Shown here in pieces: positions 49,183 to 59,938 of a DNA stretch of 64,000 bases. The position numbers were made by a program, and so were the translations under genes. Positions within the stretch are counted from its first letter, which is position 1. Each line of letters starts with the position of its first letter. The notes beneath the pieces were generated by a model. It was not told the DNA's origin. It ran no database searches and worked only from the letters and a program-made list of their open reading frames with translations. The stretch is from Thuidium tamariscinum. Its lineage: Eukaryota > Streptophyta > Bryopsida > Hypnales > Thuidiaceae. The DNA is taken from positions 50,745,682-50,809,681 of the forward strand of contig OX344749.2 in the NCBI GenBank assembly GCA_947034885.2, in the 5' to 3' direction.

Positions 49183-50090
49183 TCAAGCTGTAGAGTCTTG
49201 GGTACCTTCTACACCCTCCACATCCGATGGCATGTCATAATCTACAATTGGCTCACTAGGAGGTTCCAACGCCACTTTCAAAAGTTTGTTGTTGTGTGCA
49301 ACATGTTCAGTCAATCCTGGTGCAATGCTTCCTTCAAGTTCATTATTCCTGTGGTCACCTGCATTTCCATTCATGCCTCCTGATCCATGAGGCTCGAAGA
49401 CAAGTTCTGTCTCCGAGGAAATATGGCACGCTATTGGTTTTTGTAGAAAATATGCCGCTTGACGCTTTGCCCAACCATAACCATGCCCTCCTTCGCTTCC
49501 CATAGCATCTGAAGAGGGTGTAAGGGCAATACGAACATTACACTCATCCATGTGATACTTGAAAGGAAATCCTAGTTCACAAACCACCTTCTTCTTTCTT
49601 GTACCATACTCCATTCCTTCACCAATAATATGTCCTTGGGTCCACATGGGGGTGTCACTTGTGTGAACAGATGCTTCTGATAGGAAACGATTGGGAACCA
49701 ATACAACCCAGCATGCTCGTACGAAACTCCAATCCTTGTACATGTCGTTGAAGTTCGATTGTGGTAGCATTTTTGCAGTTGAAATATGTACCGATTTCTG
49801 TATGGGAATTGTGCCACCAGGATGTGTACTTCCGAACCCAGGTGCCTTTTCAATAGCCTCCATAGACCCCCATGCGTCCTCTCGAAAGATGGTATCCCAC
49901 AAATTGATATTTCGAGTGTCCATACTCCCCACTGTGTGCAACGATTTTGGTGCTATGGTGTTTGTGACCACCTTGTCATGTTCTTCTTGAAAATGAGATA
50001 GCACTTCTTGAATAAAACAGTCATTTTCTCTTTGCCTATTATATTCCAAAATTTCTACCGCCTTTGCTCGTGTTACCACCCCCCCCTATC
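49183..50090 (-). pseudogene. Upstream 298-codon frame in phase with the piggyBac core
   Basis: Open from 50079 to TGA at 49185-49183, then the same frame continues into the piggyBac core with no other stop, so one TGA separates them (CGA to TGA would be a simple C-to-T change). At 50083-50090 an 8-G run lies directly upstream; with 7 Gs the frame would continue into a preceding open stretch (to about 50205, after an AG acceptor-like site). The protein (KAVEILEYNRQREND, then VRACWVVLVPNRF, then KKKVVCELGFPFKYHMDECN) shows no domain that I recognise. It is inferred to be an N-terminal extension of the transposase, but could be a separate element-encoded protein. Confidence 0.55.
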
Positions 50091-50333
50091 TGGTTTGGAA
50101 CGATTGGTGTTGCATTCCAATTCTTCGGCTTCCTCTCCTTTGTCAAGACTCCCTTTCCCTTTTGCGCCCTTGTCCATCTGCCTTTCTTCCCCCTTCCTGC
50201 AAATATGAGAACAAGAAATGAAATTGAGTAAGCAAAATGTAGAACGTCAACTTCACAACACTTCTACAATAAATGAAAACATATATTTTGGAGACACGAC
50301 AAGATAAAGAATCAGGAAAATGGAGGGACATAC

Positions 50334-50908
50334 GTTGTAAACTTGTTCTGGAATCAAGTAGAGGGGGGCCAATGTCGTTTGGAGACTCCCTACTTGGCAT
50401 TGGTGTCGACTGCACCAATTGAATATCCACTTCCACCTGGACCTTTTTTCTTTAGGGGCGTGGCTTCCGAGGCCTCCACATCGAGGTGAGTGTTGCTGGG
50501 TCCTCGCTTGCTTCTAGGATTGCGAGATCCTTCTGGACTTGTATTTGGTGACTTCGTTTTCCCTTCAATGGCACATTCACCTTCTCCAATCCAATTGTTG
50601 ATAGTGGCGTTTGTCGTGTATTGGAAGCATTCCTCTCCTTCAACGCAAACAGTAGAAGCTATTACCACAAGTAGGATTGAACATTACAATTAGAAGAACA
50701 AATGATAATGATTAAAACAAAGAAGATTATAAAAATAAGTAGAACAAGCAATGGAAGTGTAATCGAAGTGTTGATAGAGGCGTACTAGTGATGTCGCTGT
50801 CAGAATTTGAGGGATCAGCCTTTCAGTCATGGGAGGTACATTCTCTGAGTTGTTGACATCAAAGTTGGTGCCTTGGAATAGTCGGTCGTTTAGTCCATCC
50901 CATTCCTA
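50334..50908 (-). pseudogene. Possible upstream exons of the piggyBac element gene
   Basis: Two exon-like open stretches on -: about 50908 to 50790 (after acceptor TTCTTTGTAG; EWDGLNDRLFQGTNFDVNN) and 50658-50334 (EGEECFQYTTNATINNWIG, then a Lys/Pro/Ser-rich part). Phases do not join cleanly, and a frame change is needed near the A-run at about 50450. No known domain. The link to the transposase rests only on position and orientation. Confidence 0.3.
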
Positions 50909-52037
50909 CAAAGAAGCATAAATAATGAGCACATGAGGCATGGTTCCATAAATCCAAGCATGATGGACATGGTTACATGTGCAAATGATAATTAGGTTAG
51001 TAGGAACTTGTCAAGAATGACCACACAATAGGTACGGTTGTAGTCATGTAGAGGCCTTTGTTGAATAACACACCATTGCAACCTGCAAACCATCCAAAAA
51101 ACTAGTAAGGGCATTGTTGTATACAACCTTCACTCCATTCGGGAAGATGAAGTGCCACTAATAAACGACAGTCCAAGAGACAACAAATATGTATTCATGT
51201 TGAAGAGTCTTTCACTAGAAGCATGAAGCATTGGTAAGTTGAATCCTTCCATTTTATAACTCATACTATGAAGTTTCAAAATGGAAGGATTCAACTTACC
51301 AATGCTTTCATGCTTTTTGAATCACTTCTTGTAGTGTAGTTTCCAAAAAGCAAAGGCTTTGCTCATTTTATCAAAACAAATTACACACGCTTGTTGTTCA
51401 CATTCTTAGCAACAAATTTATCCTAAATCCTAAATCAAACGAGAAGTGATTCAAATGAAAAGAAGCACCACAGCTCTACCTAGAGGCTCAAATTATGCAA
51501 TTAAGAAGTACCTGTGTTAGCTGTTGTTGATTTGAAGCTAGACTCGAGGGTGAAGGTGAGCTTGAACCTAGGAGAGTTAAATTGTCACTACTTCCTTGAC
51601 TAGTTCTTGGACATTCTTGAAATCACACTATACTCATTGGCATGATCTGAAGTAGGAAATGTTAACACACAACAAAAACCTTTTTTTACTACTACCTAAT
51701 ATTGCCAAAACAAATCACCTTCAAACAATACTTCATATTGCATGGTGGGTGAATGTAATCAAAAAACTAAATTGACTGCAAGCTAAAAAAGACCAAGATC
51801 GTCAATACAACAATTACTACACAAGAAGCACAATGATGCTTTCTGTCACAATTGCACACCAAGCATAGAGTCCATTGAGCCAATCGGCAGTTGGATCAAA
51901 ATTGTCACTAGTTCCTCAACATATGTGTAAAATGGGTTCAAGTGATAAACGAGATGGAAAACAAGAAATGTAAATTTCAATGAGAGTGTTCAAAGAAGAA
52001 ATTCAACCGCAATTTAAAAGAAGCTGAATGAAATTAC
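50909..52037. other. Non-coding gap within the piggyBac relic
   Basis: No open frame; intron-like in the reading that joins the flanking exon candidates. It contains the 30-bp stem hairpin at 51221-51313. Confidence 0.4.
51221..51313. repeat. Perfect 30-bp stem hairpin
   Basis: 51226-51255 and 51278-51307 are perfect inverted complements (AAGCATTGGTAAGTTGAATC begins the left arm) with a 22-nt loop. One bulge allows extension to GCATGA/TCATGC. It lies in the non-coding gap between exon-like parts of the piggyBac relic. It could be a tiny MITE or an RNA hairpin. Confidence 0.8.
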
Positions 52038-52548
52038 CTTTGCCGACATGTCCACAATTGTGTGCTCCTTGCGTTGCAGCGCCTGAGCAAGCTTCTTCAT
52101 TGTTGACTACAGGACTAGGATAGATCTCTTTGCGGAGGATATTGCTAACAAACACCGGAAATTGATGGCGCTCACACCACCCGAGCACCTTCGCCGCGTG
52201 TCGATACCACAAGTATCGGTGGTGGTTTTGCTTCACGAAACTCCCACGTCAATTCCACGAAGCAAGGTGAGGCTCAACCTCTAAGTGCCGTGAATTGCAA
52301 AGCTGCAGCAATTTTTCAATCCCTGCATTAGATACACCTTGTGTTCGAAACCAATGCTCCAATACACTACGGCCTCCAACTTTGCTGCGACCTTCTCTCT
52401 CAACAAAGTCTCTACTTGCCATAAGCCAATTTCTCCATCCAAAATTGTGAATTCCAATAGCACAATTCAGCCACTTCGATCCTTGCTCCAAAGCAAGCAC
52501 CACACCAATTTTATACTCTTGAACGCTAGTAATCGGATCCATTTGCAT
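52038..52548 (-). pseudogene. Possible first exon of the element gene, with in-frame TGA
   Basis: Starts ATG at 52548 (MQMDPITSVQEYKIG). It runs open to TGA at 52251-52249, then continues in the same frame (FVKQNHHRYLWYRHAAKVLG) to a good donor CAAAG|GTAATTTC near 52038. The single TGA follows AAT and precedes CGT, again compatible with CGA to TGA. Trp-rich 167-codon region without a recognised domain. It may be the amino terminus of the piggyBac gene or an unrelated captured exon. Confidence 0.35.
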
Positions 52549-53063
52549 CGCAATCTGATGTTTCTAATGTAAATCCTAAACCCTACGAGGAAGTCGCAAT
52601 CTCTGAGCGGCCGCAAGCAGATTGTTTCCCGATCTCGTTGCTTCAAGAACAAATTAAAAAATCAACCACCTTCTCCACTAATCCCTTGAACAAGCATTCG
52701 GTTGGGAATCCAAGAAAACATCCTCTTCGTCCTTTCGCCACCCAACGTACCTCCAACTCGCAAGAACCGGCTGAGCTAGTTTCACATAACGTTAATAGAA
52801 TATGTAGCCTGAAGTCACGGCAATACCCCAAACCACCAGCTATAATGCTGTATATTGGAGAGAATACACTGAAATCCCTCTTCTCCTACACACAGCAAAC
52901 GTATTTTGAGGTTTGTTTGTTTGTTTTTTTTCCCTAAAATTTCTTCTTCATTATGCCAGTAGTACTCTAGTTTTACAAATTTGCAGTTGAAATGCAATAT
53001 CTTCTCAAAACAGTCTTAGTTCTTGAATTGTAGGCCATTTGTGCTTGTTCAGTGGAGAAGGGG

Positions 53064-53067
53064 TTAA
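53064..53067 (-). other. Candidate right end of the piggyBac element (TTAA)
   Basis: Read on -, TTAACCCCTTCTCCACTG points into the element about 0.5 kb upstream of the first exon candidate. TTAA followed by CCC is the canonical piggyBac terminus. The partner end was not found on the left side. Confidence 0.4.
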
Positions 53068-53399
53068 GTTCAAAGATGAATACTCCCCTAAGATCTAGAG
53101 GGAACATTTTATGTATATTTTGGCCCCCATGCAGTGATGGAGTATTTTTTAGGGGGCTATTACTTCCTAGGCAAAAATAAAAGGGCCCCTATATTTGTAG
53201 AATTTAGAAAATTGGCCTATATTGTGGCCCCTATCTTTAATTATCCTATTTATTTCAATGCATTTTTTATATGGTTATATTCTTTACAAGGAAAAAAAGG
53301 TAATGGAAAAGGAAGGCAAAAGCTAGCATGCAAGGAAAGAAAGTCCAAGAATATATCCATGAAGTTAAACCAATTTTTATACAGTTTCAAAGGGTGTGA

Positions 53400-53790
53400 T
53401 CAAAGTTTATAATAGTCATGCATAAAAGAAAAAAAAAGGGAGCATAACCAAAACTCCATTTCAACCTCAACAATTAATAGAAGTATATAACAAGTGAGTA
53501 AAAGACAAAAAAAAATGGGGAGCTTAACCAAAACATATATGTATATAATAAATGTATAAAAGGAAAAAAATGAAGTATATAGGTGAAACTCCATTTCCTT
53601 ATCAGCAATTCATAGAAGTGCATAACAAGTGAAAAAGAGAAAAAATTGGGAGCATAATGAAGACTCCATTCCAACTTCACCAATTCATACAAGTGCATAA
53701 TCAATGTTGAAAAGAAAAATATGAAGGGCATAACCAAGACTCCATCCCAACTTCAACAATTCCTAGAAGTGCATAAGAACTATATAAAAC
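53400..53790 (+). repeat. Degenerate tandem repeat, about 4-5 units of 75-100 bp
   Basis: Units contain GGGAGCATAAYSAARACTCCA, then CAACTTCAMCAATTC, then AGAAGTGCATAACAAGTG. Unit ends fall near 53495, 53625, 53700 and 53775. Long frames on - (53474-53737) come from the repeat. No function seen. Confidence 0.65.
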
Positions 53791-55084
53791 AAAAACAATA
53801 GAGTGCACAACCAAAACATTCAAAAATAGAATAATTTCATTTCAACTTCAAAAGTTTATAACTAATTCCATGATATTCTTGAACATATAAAAGAACTTAG
53901 ATTTTGGATTAAATTCCATTTGCCTAAAGTAATAAATGAACTAAAATATTTCAATAAAGGTTAGAGAAACCAAATTCAAATGTGAATTGAAATTCAATTT
54001 GAGCTTTATATATCTTATATTGAAAGAAAGACAAAACTATAAACCAAAACAACAATGTAGACTAAAACAACAAAGGAATGTAGCCACATCAATCTATGAG
54101 CAAAAAAGTACATGACACAAAGAACAAACATTGAACTCCATAAAGTTGTTATTACCATGTTCATGAATACAATGTAGGTTGAAAGTTGAATGAATGCATC
54201 AAAAATTGAATGTCTTTAGTGTATTCAATGTATATCATATATACTATCTTGTTGCAAAATTATATTTTTGTCAAAATGTAGAAAATTGCAGCATGATAAC
54301 AAATGTGTTCCCTCATCTATGTACAATCCTAAGATCCTAAAATTGGCTCACAAATACTTGCACTCAAAAATATAAAATTAGTAAAATCCAAACCTTTGAA
54401 TTTTATGAGCTCTCACTACTTTTACACTATGAGCAACAAAGTATTATCTAGCCTACTCCACCTTCAAGCATTAATTTTTTAAGCTCCATGAGTTTAGAGA
54501 TGTTCAAGCCACCAAACAAAGTGGATTTTAGACTATAAGGTATTAGCATTTGCAAAAACCACAATTTGTACAATAAAAAGAGGTTCTCTTCAAAAGCATG
54601 AATGAAAACTTGCTACTAAAAAGGAGTTGCAAAAGCACTAGTAAATTTGTAAGTAGCCAACTCCAAAGTGTCACTACTTGAGTCCAAATGAGCTTGGTCA
54701 TGATTGCCCATTTGATACGGACTTTTACATGTGCAATACGTACACTTCCTGTCTAGAATGCTTGCCCCATCCCAATTGTTCGAAAGATCAAATTGCTAGA
54801 GGTTCCATTGTGCAACAACCTATAAGCTCAACTATGCATTCATTGTTCATACATTGAAGTGCAACATCTCAATTGTCATAATTCAAGAAAGCCATAAACA
54901 TGCAACAATAAAAAAGGATTCATAGTTAGCTAAACTTGGAAAAAGAATTCAAATCAATTGAGTTTTATCAATACAAGATTTGTAAGGCACCACCAAAAAA
55001 ATTACCCCAACCAAATTTCCCTAAGCAAAGCAGTTGTGACACTTTGCAAAATGATCCAATCCAAATTTGAAAACCTAAATGTCT
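53791..55084. other. AT-rich intergenic
   Basis: No gene or named repeat seen. Confidence 0.45.
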
Positions 55085-55443
55085 CATAAGAGGATTTCTG
55101 GGCCCCCAGAAGACCGTTTCAGGGGTGTTCCCCGAAATTGTTCCCACTGCTGCAAACTAGCCCCCTGCTGGTCTGAATTTTTGAATTTTGAAAAAAAAAA
55201 TTAAAAATTTTTTTTCCAAAAAACTTCAGAATGTATTAAATAGCAAAAGAATGATTTTAAAATTAAAAAAAATTTCAAAATTAAAAAAAAAAAAATTTAA
55301 TATTTAATCAAATTAATAAAAAATTATTATTTTCTGACGTGGCAATCGCTCGACCACATCAGCATCGTGTTCCCAACGTTCCCAATGCGTTCCCAGCATT
55401 TGGGAACTCGTAGTCTTGTACAGCAGCTGAAAATCCTCTTATG
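55085..55443. mobile_element. CATAAGAGG-ended element
   Basis: 359 bp with inverted ends CATAAGAGGATTT and AAATCCTCTTATG. A GC-rich outer part (GTTCCCAACGTTCCCAATGC) surrounds an A/T core. The right part (CTGACGTGGCAATCGCTCGAC) resembles 59400-59480 and the left part 59230-59280, so a decayed second copy exists there. Family not determined. Confidence 0.6.
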
Positions 55444-55768
55444 ACTTTTCAAGTCTTTGAATTGCTTCAACCAAATTGTTATCACTCAAACAATTAGACA
55501 CACGCAAGAAAAATGGAATTAGAATAGTGCAACATGCAATGTTTGAGAATCCTATACCAAAAGTCCAAATTGTTTCAATTTCATCTATAGTTTTGGTTAA
55601 CTAGACGGGCTTTCATTTGATGTACCTTTGATCCAACTATACACCCTTCTAAACATTTGTATTCTAACAAATATAGTCTAAAGGACCCTAAAGATCAAAC
55701 ACTAAATTACATCTACAAAACACTATTGGCCTAGATTTGGAGGTTACCTAAATTATTTGTAATTGGTG

Positions 55769-56078
55769 TGTTGCATTTAGTGACTCCTATATTGAATTTA
55801 CGCTCTTCGGAACCTGTATATCATCCATCCAACTAGATCAGTCATCCTAGGCTCAGTCAAATTAGTACCATTACGTAACTCACACCTTGTGTAATTGCTT
55901 TTACTAATGTATAGATTATATTATAGAAGTTGTAGTTAGTGGATTAGTGGTAGTAGTTATTGATCATGCTCACTATAAGCAAAAATTGCTTACTTGTGTG
56001 TATGGATGGATGCACATTGCATCTTTTCGATTCATTCAATCCAATCAGATTGGATCAACCTGATTGAGTTAACATCAA
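55769..56078 (+). mobile_element. Candidate 5' LTR of a Ty1/copia element
   Basis: The sequence ends ATCA shortly before the primer-binding site at 56081. TGTTGCA at 55769 is a plausible TG start, giving about 310 bp. Neither boundary can be confirmed because no 3' LTR is present in the window. Confidence 0.4.
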
Positions 56079-56080
56079 TA

Positions 56081-56092
56081 TGGTATCAGAGC
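56081..56092 (+). other. Primer-binding site for initiator tRNA-Met
   Basis: TGGTATCAGAGC is the standard initiator-Met primer-binding site of plant LTR retrotransposons, placed directly after the candidate LTR and before gag. Confidence 0.85.
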
Positions 56093-56189
56093 AAACTTGA
56101 TAGACATGATAGAACAGAGATAGAATGAAGGACACAAGCTGAACACAACTTTTGAGTCGAGAGAGACGTGACTAAGTTTATATAGTAAG

Positions 56190-58137
56190 AGATGGCAAAA
56201 AGCTCAAATTTAGCTTTCAGGGAAAGAGGTAAGCTAAAAGGCTTCCCCAATTACTACGTGTGAGGCCTTGAAGATGAGGGCAATACTTAAAGTAGAGGGC
56301 CATTGTGCCATTACCGAGACAAAAACAAATACTCGTAGTTTTTTCTAGTGACGATAGACGGAGAGGCATATACCGAACCACAACTCAAAAAGAAAAAGGC
56401 ACTAACTTGTTGTTTGTTATTATTGTCGATTACTAATGACTTCATTGACTTGATTGCAAATCATTTGGACCTGAATGTAATATGGAGAATACTGAGAAAT
56501 CAGTTCCATTCAGAAGACCAGTCACAAATCTTAACGCTAATGGAACAACTTTAGACCTTGAAGATGGTAGAAGGAAGCTCTGTGGAAGACTACATCAAGA
56601 AGGCCAGAGAATTGAAGAATTGCTTGAGCAACATGGAGGAGAGACTAACCAATCGAAACTTCAATCAAATTATCATGAACGGACTACCAAGATCTTACAA
56701 AAGCACCATACAAACACTCACTCACCTTGATTCTAACATGACGTTTGAGAGGTTGAGTGCAAGCTTCATGTCTGAATTACATAGGCACCAATACCGAACG
56801 CAATAGCTAGGCAATGACAAGGCACTTGCGGCAAGTTTCTAGAAGCAAGCACCAATCAAAGGATGAGGATGAGGACATGGGGATAACACGGCACAAGGCT
56901 AGAAGGAACGTGGACAACTGTAGCGAGGACCTTACGGGATGCCTCGATTTCCACCAGACATATATAGAGCCCTGTGTTCACTACTAGTGTGCTTCAACTA
57001 TCACAGACCGGGTCATATTGCTTGGAACTACCGATCGCCTCGCAACCCCAACACGTTTCCTAAGAAAGATTTAGTTAAGACCACTGAATACGCAAATTCA
57101 GCAGAATTCTTCGATGTACAACTAGCACAGAGATACGACCCTTACTACTATTGGAGAAATGGTCCTTGGTACTTAGATAGTGGAGCAACCAATCACGTAG
57201 CAACCAATTACCAAAAACTAGACCACTATCCCAGTGCTTCCAGTGTAGAGATCAGTGAAATTAAAACCGGAGCAGGAGAATCTCATCCCGTAAAGGGAAC
57301 TAGCTCAGCTACTGTTCACACTGAAAATGGAGAAATAAAGTTGAAGAATATTAAATACGTACCTAGTATGAAGAAAAACCTAGCATCTGTAGGAGCCATT
57401 GCAAAATGCAGACATGGGCTATCGAGTTGTATTTACTAGCCAAAAGTGTTGGATTGTAAACAAACAAGACCACATAGTAGCTTCAAGATAAAGAGACCTT
57501 TCAAATGGATTATACTATTTCAAGAGAAAAGTAGTGGCTCTATCTGTGGAAGACAGTGATGTATCAAAGTTATGGCATTGACATACGGGCTACCTGAGCT
57601 ATAGTAGGCTTATCCATCTTTCTAAGACATTGAACGTGATTGGATTGCTATGAATCTCATCAAAAAGAAGAATGTGTTCTTGTTGCCTCATTGGTCGACA
57701 ACATTGAGAACGTTTTTCCAAAAGGATGGAAACTAGGACCACTAAACCTAAAGACCGAATCCATTTTGATTTCATGGGCCCAATGTAGGTAGCGTCTTTG
57801 GAAGGATCTCAATATGTGCTTATATTTACTGACAACTACTCATGCAAGAGTTGGACATATTTTCTGAAGGATAAAAGCGAGACCATGTCAAAATTTTGTA
57901 CATTCAAAGAAACAATTGAAGTTGAGATAAGAAACAAGTTGCAAATTTTGCGCTCAGATCAAGGAGGCTAGTACATATAGAATGAATTTACGATCTTTTG
58001 CCAAAAATATGGAATCCAAAGAGAATTGATCTACGCTAACACACCACAACAGAATAGAGTGTCTAAAAGGCAAAACCATACTTTAATGAAGCAAGTGAGG
58101 AGCACATTAAGTTGGAAATAGGAATTGTGTTGAAAGT
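56190..58137 (+). pseudogene. Truncated Ty1/copia gag-pol
   Basis: The gag part (56348-56806) is in one frame, interrupted by TAG at 56552-56554 (LMEQL*TLKMVEG, a Gln codon in relatives would be CAG); VEDYIKKARELKNCLSNM is typical of the UBN2 gag domain. The zinc knuckle (about 56990-57035) reads CFNYHRPGHIAWNYR, with both partner cysteines replaced by Tyr. The protease active site WYLDSGATNHV (D80 of the frame starting 56939) is kept, followed by the pre-integrase region YVPSMKKNLASVGAI. Integrase traces with in-frame stops run to about 58110 (KYGIQRELIYANTPQQNRVS). Reverse transcriptase, RNase H and 3' LTR are missing; the sequence breaks off at a foldback element at 58138. Inactive relic. 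Confidence 0.88.
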
Positions 58138-58477
58138 AGAACTTCAAACCTCATTTAGGCATAGAAGAATGTGTTCTAGGAAAAAAATTGAGCTAGCATT
58201 AGTTAGAAAATAAACTCAAGTTTTGCATCCAAAAATTCTTTTGACATTTCAAGTTTCCAATCAAAAGTTATGAAATTTCAAAGAGGTGTTTGAAATTGTT
58301 CTTATTATATTTTTTCAAACTTCCTCTTTGAAATTTGCCTATAACATTTGATTGAAAACTTGAAATGTCAAACATATTTTTGAACTTGAAACTCTAATTT
58401 ATACTCTAACTAGCCTTAGTTCAAAGTTTTTAGAAAAAAGACATCCTACTACACTCAAATGAGGTCTAAAATCTTAG
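58138..58477. mobile_element. Foldback element at the broken end of the copia relic
   Basis: Left and right halves are inverted complements over about 340 bp: ACTTCAAACCTCATTT with the complement of AAATGAGGTCTAAAAT, TTGACATTTCAAGTTT with AAACTTGAAATGTCAA, AATCAAAAGTTAT with ATAACATTTGATT. The central stem is nearly perfect (58237-58372). Non-coding. Confidence 0.75.
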
Positions 58478-59935
58478 TTTTATTACAAAATTACCGATTT
58501 TAAACTTCACTATGAGCTCTCACAATTTCAAAAATTCACATATCCTATATGGGTTGGTTGACTTCCTACCTCTACATATATAGAGGGAGTTTCTCTCCCT
58601 TAAAGACAAATAATGTTAAGATGTTGATGGTAAATTGTTAAAAATTGCAATGAGGTATAATTCCTCATAAAGTTAATAAATGGTAGCTACATCAATTTGT
58701 ATTTAAAATAAAAATTGTATATAAAACATTCTTGGATTTCTAGGAAGATATTAACTTTGTTTGTCAAAATTAATTGAGAAATTGACAAGAATTTGACAGG
58801 CATTGCAATATTCATTGCATTGACAAAAAACAAAATTTCACAAGTTGTGGCTATCATTTCGGACATCTGGCTGTCGTTTCGGACACTATTCTGTCAAAAA
58901 ATTTGTAGATTAGGGCCCATTTCCCTTGTAGTAGTTGCAGACCAACTATTGCTAGTTGTAGTAATTTGAATATTTGATTTTTCTTAAAACATTAGAGGAG
59001 ATTTGAAGTCTTCTGGAGACTGCAAGTTCCCGTAGTCTAGGAACGCAAAAACTACCGTGAGAATATAGAATTACAAAAATCCTACATGATCGAGAGAGTG
59101 CCATGTCATTAATTATTTTTTGAAAAAAAATAATAAAAAAATTTGGACTTTTTAACATTTCAAGACCCAAAATTTATTTTATTTTATTTTATTTGGGACT
59201 TGCTAGCCTAATAGCAACCGGTAGTTATGGGAACAATTTTGAAAATGGGCCTTCGAAGGCCTCAAATATCCCCTAATGATTCAAATTCAATTTTTTTCCA
59301 AAACTTTTAGAAAGTATTAAGAAACATTAAAACAATTTATGAAAATACTTTTTTCAAAAAAATATTTAGAGATTATTTCAAAATTATTTCAAATTAATGA
59401 ATTAATATTATTTGACATAGTAATGACTCAACCACGTTAGATTACTTACCTCATATTAGTCCAAGAACTCATAGTCTTTTCAAGGCGTTAAATCTCTACT
59501 AATGTGAGGGAAGGTGGGATAGTTCATTAAGAAATATTGGAATGACATGAAGGCAGCCAAGGTGTGACAACATAATACCTCAAGTTCAATAGATTTAGTG
59601 ACAAATTTACCTTCGCTAGTTTTAAATCAAGGGGCATTTGAGTTATTTGTAAAGTCCCCTCCCCACTTTGGGCATGACTTTTTTTGAACTTGAGAAGGCA
59701 ACTATAGTTGAAGCGTCAAATTTTTTTGCAAGATACTTATGTCACACGACTTCAAAAGTAGGTACCAAACTTTTTTAGGCACCATTTTGATGGAAAAATA
59801 AGTTTCATACCCACTTTTATTTCGACTTTTTAAACTCAACTAGCTTTTTCACAAAACTCATGGGTTTAAACCCCAGTTTAGTATACTTTACAAATAACTC
59901 AATTGTATAAGGAAAATTGCCTTTAAAATGAGTAA
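58478..59935. other. AT-rich intergenic with a decayed repeat
   Basis: No gene seen. 59190-59480 resembles the CATAAGAGG-ended element at 55085-55443 (CTCAACCACG and AACTCATAGTC blocks). The frame at 58952-59170 on - has no motif. Confidence 0.4.
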
Positions 59936-59938
59936 TAA

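Noticed and set aside
53474-53737. 87-codon hydrophobic frame on -
   Set aside because: It is the translation of a degenerate tandem repeat rich in A and T; the hydrophobicity comes from TTT-rich codons.
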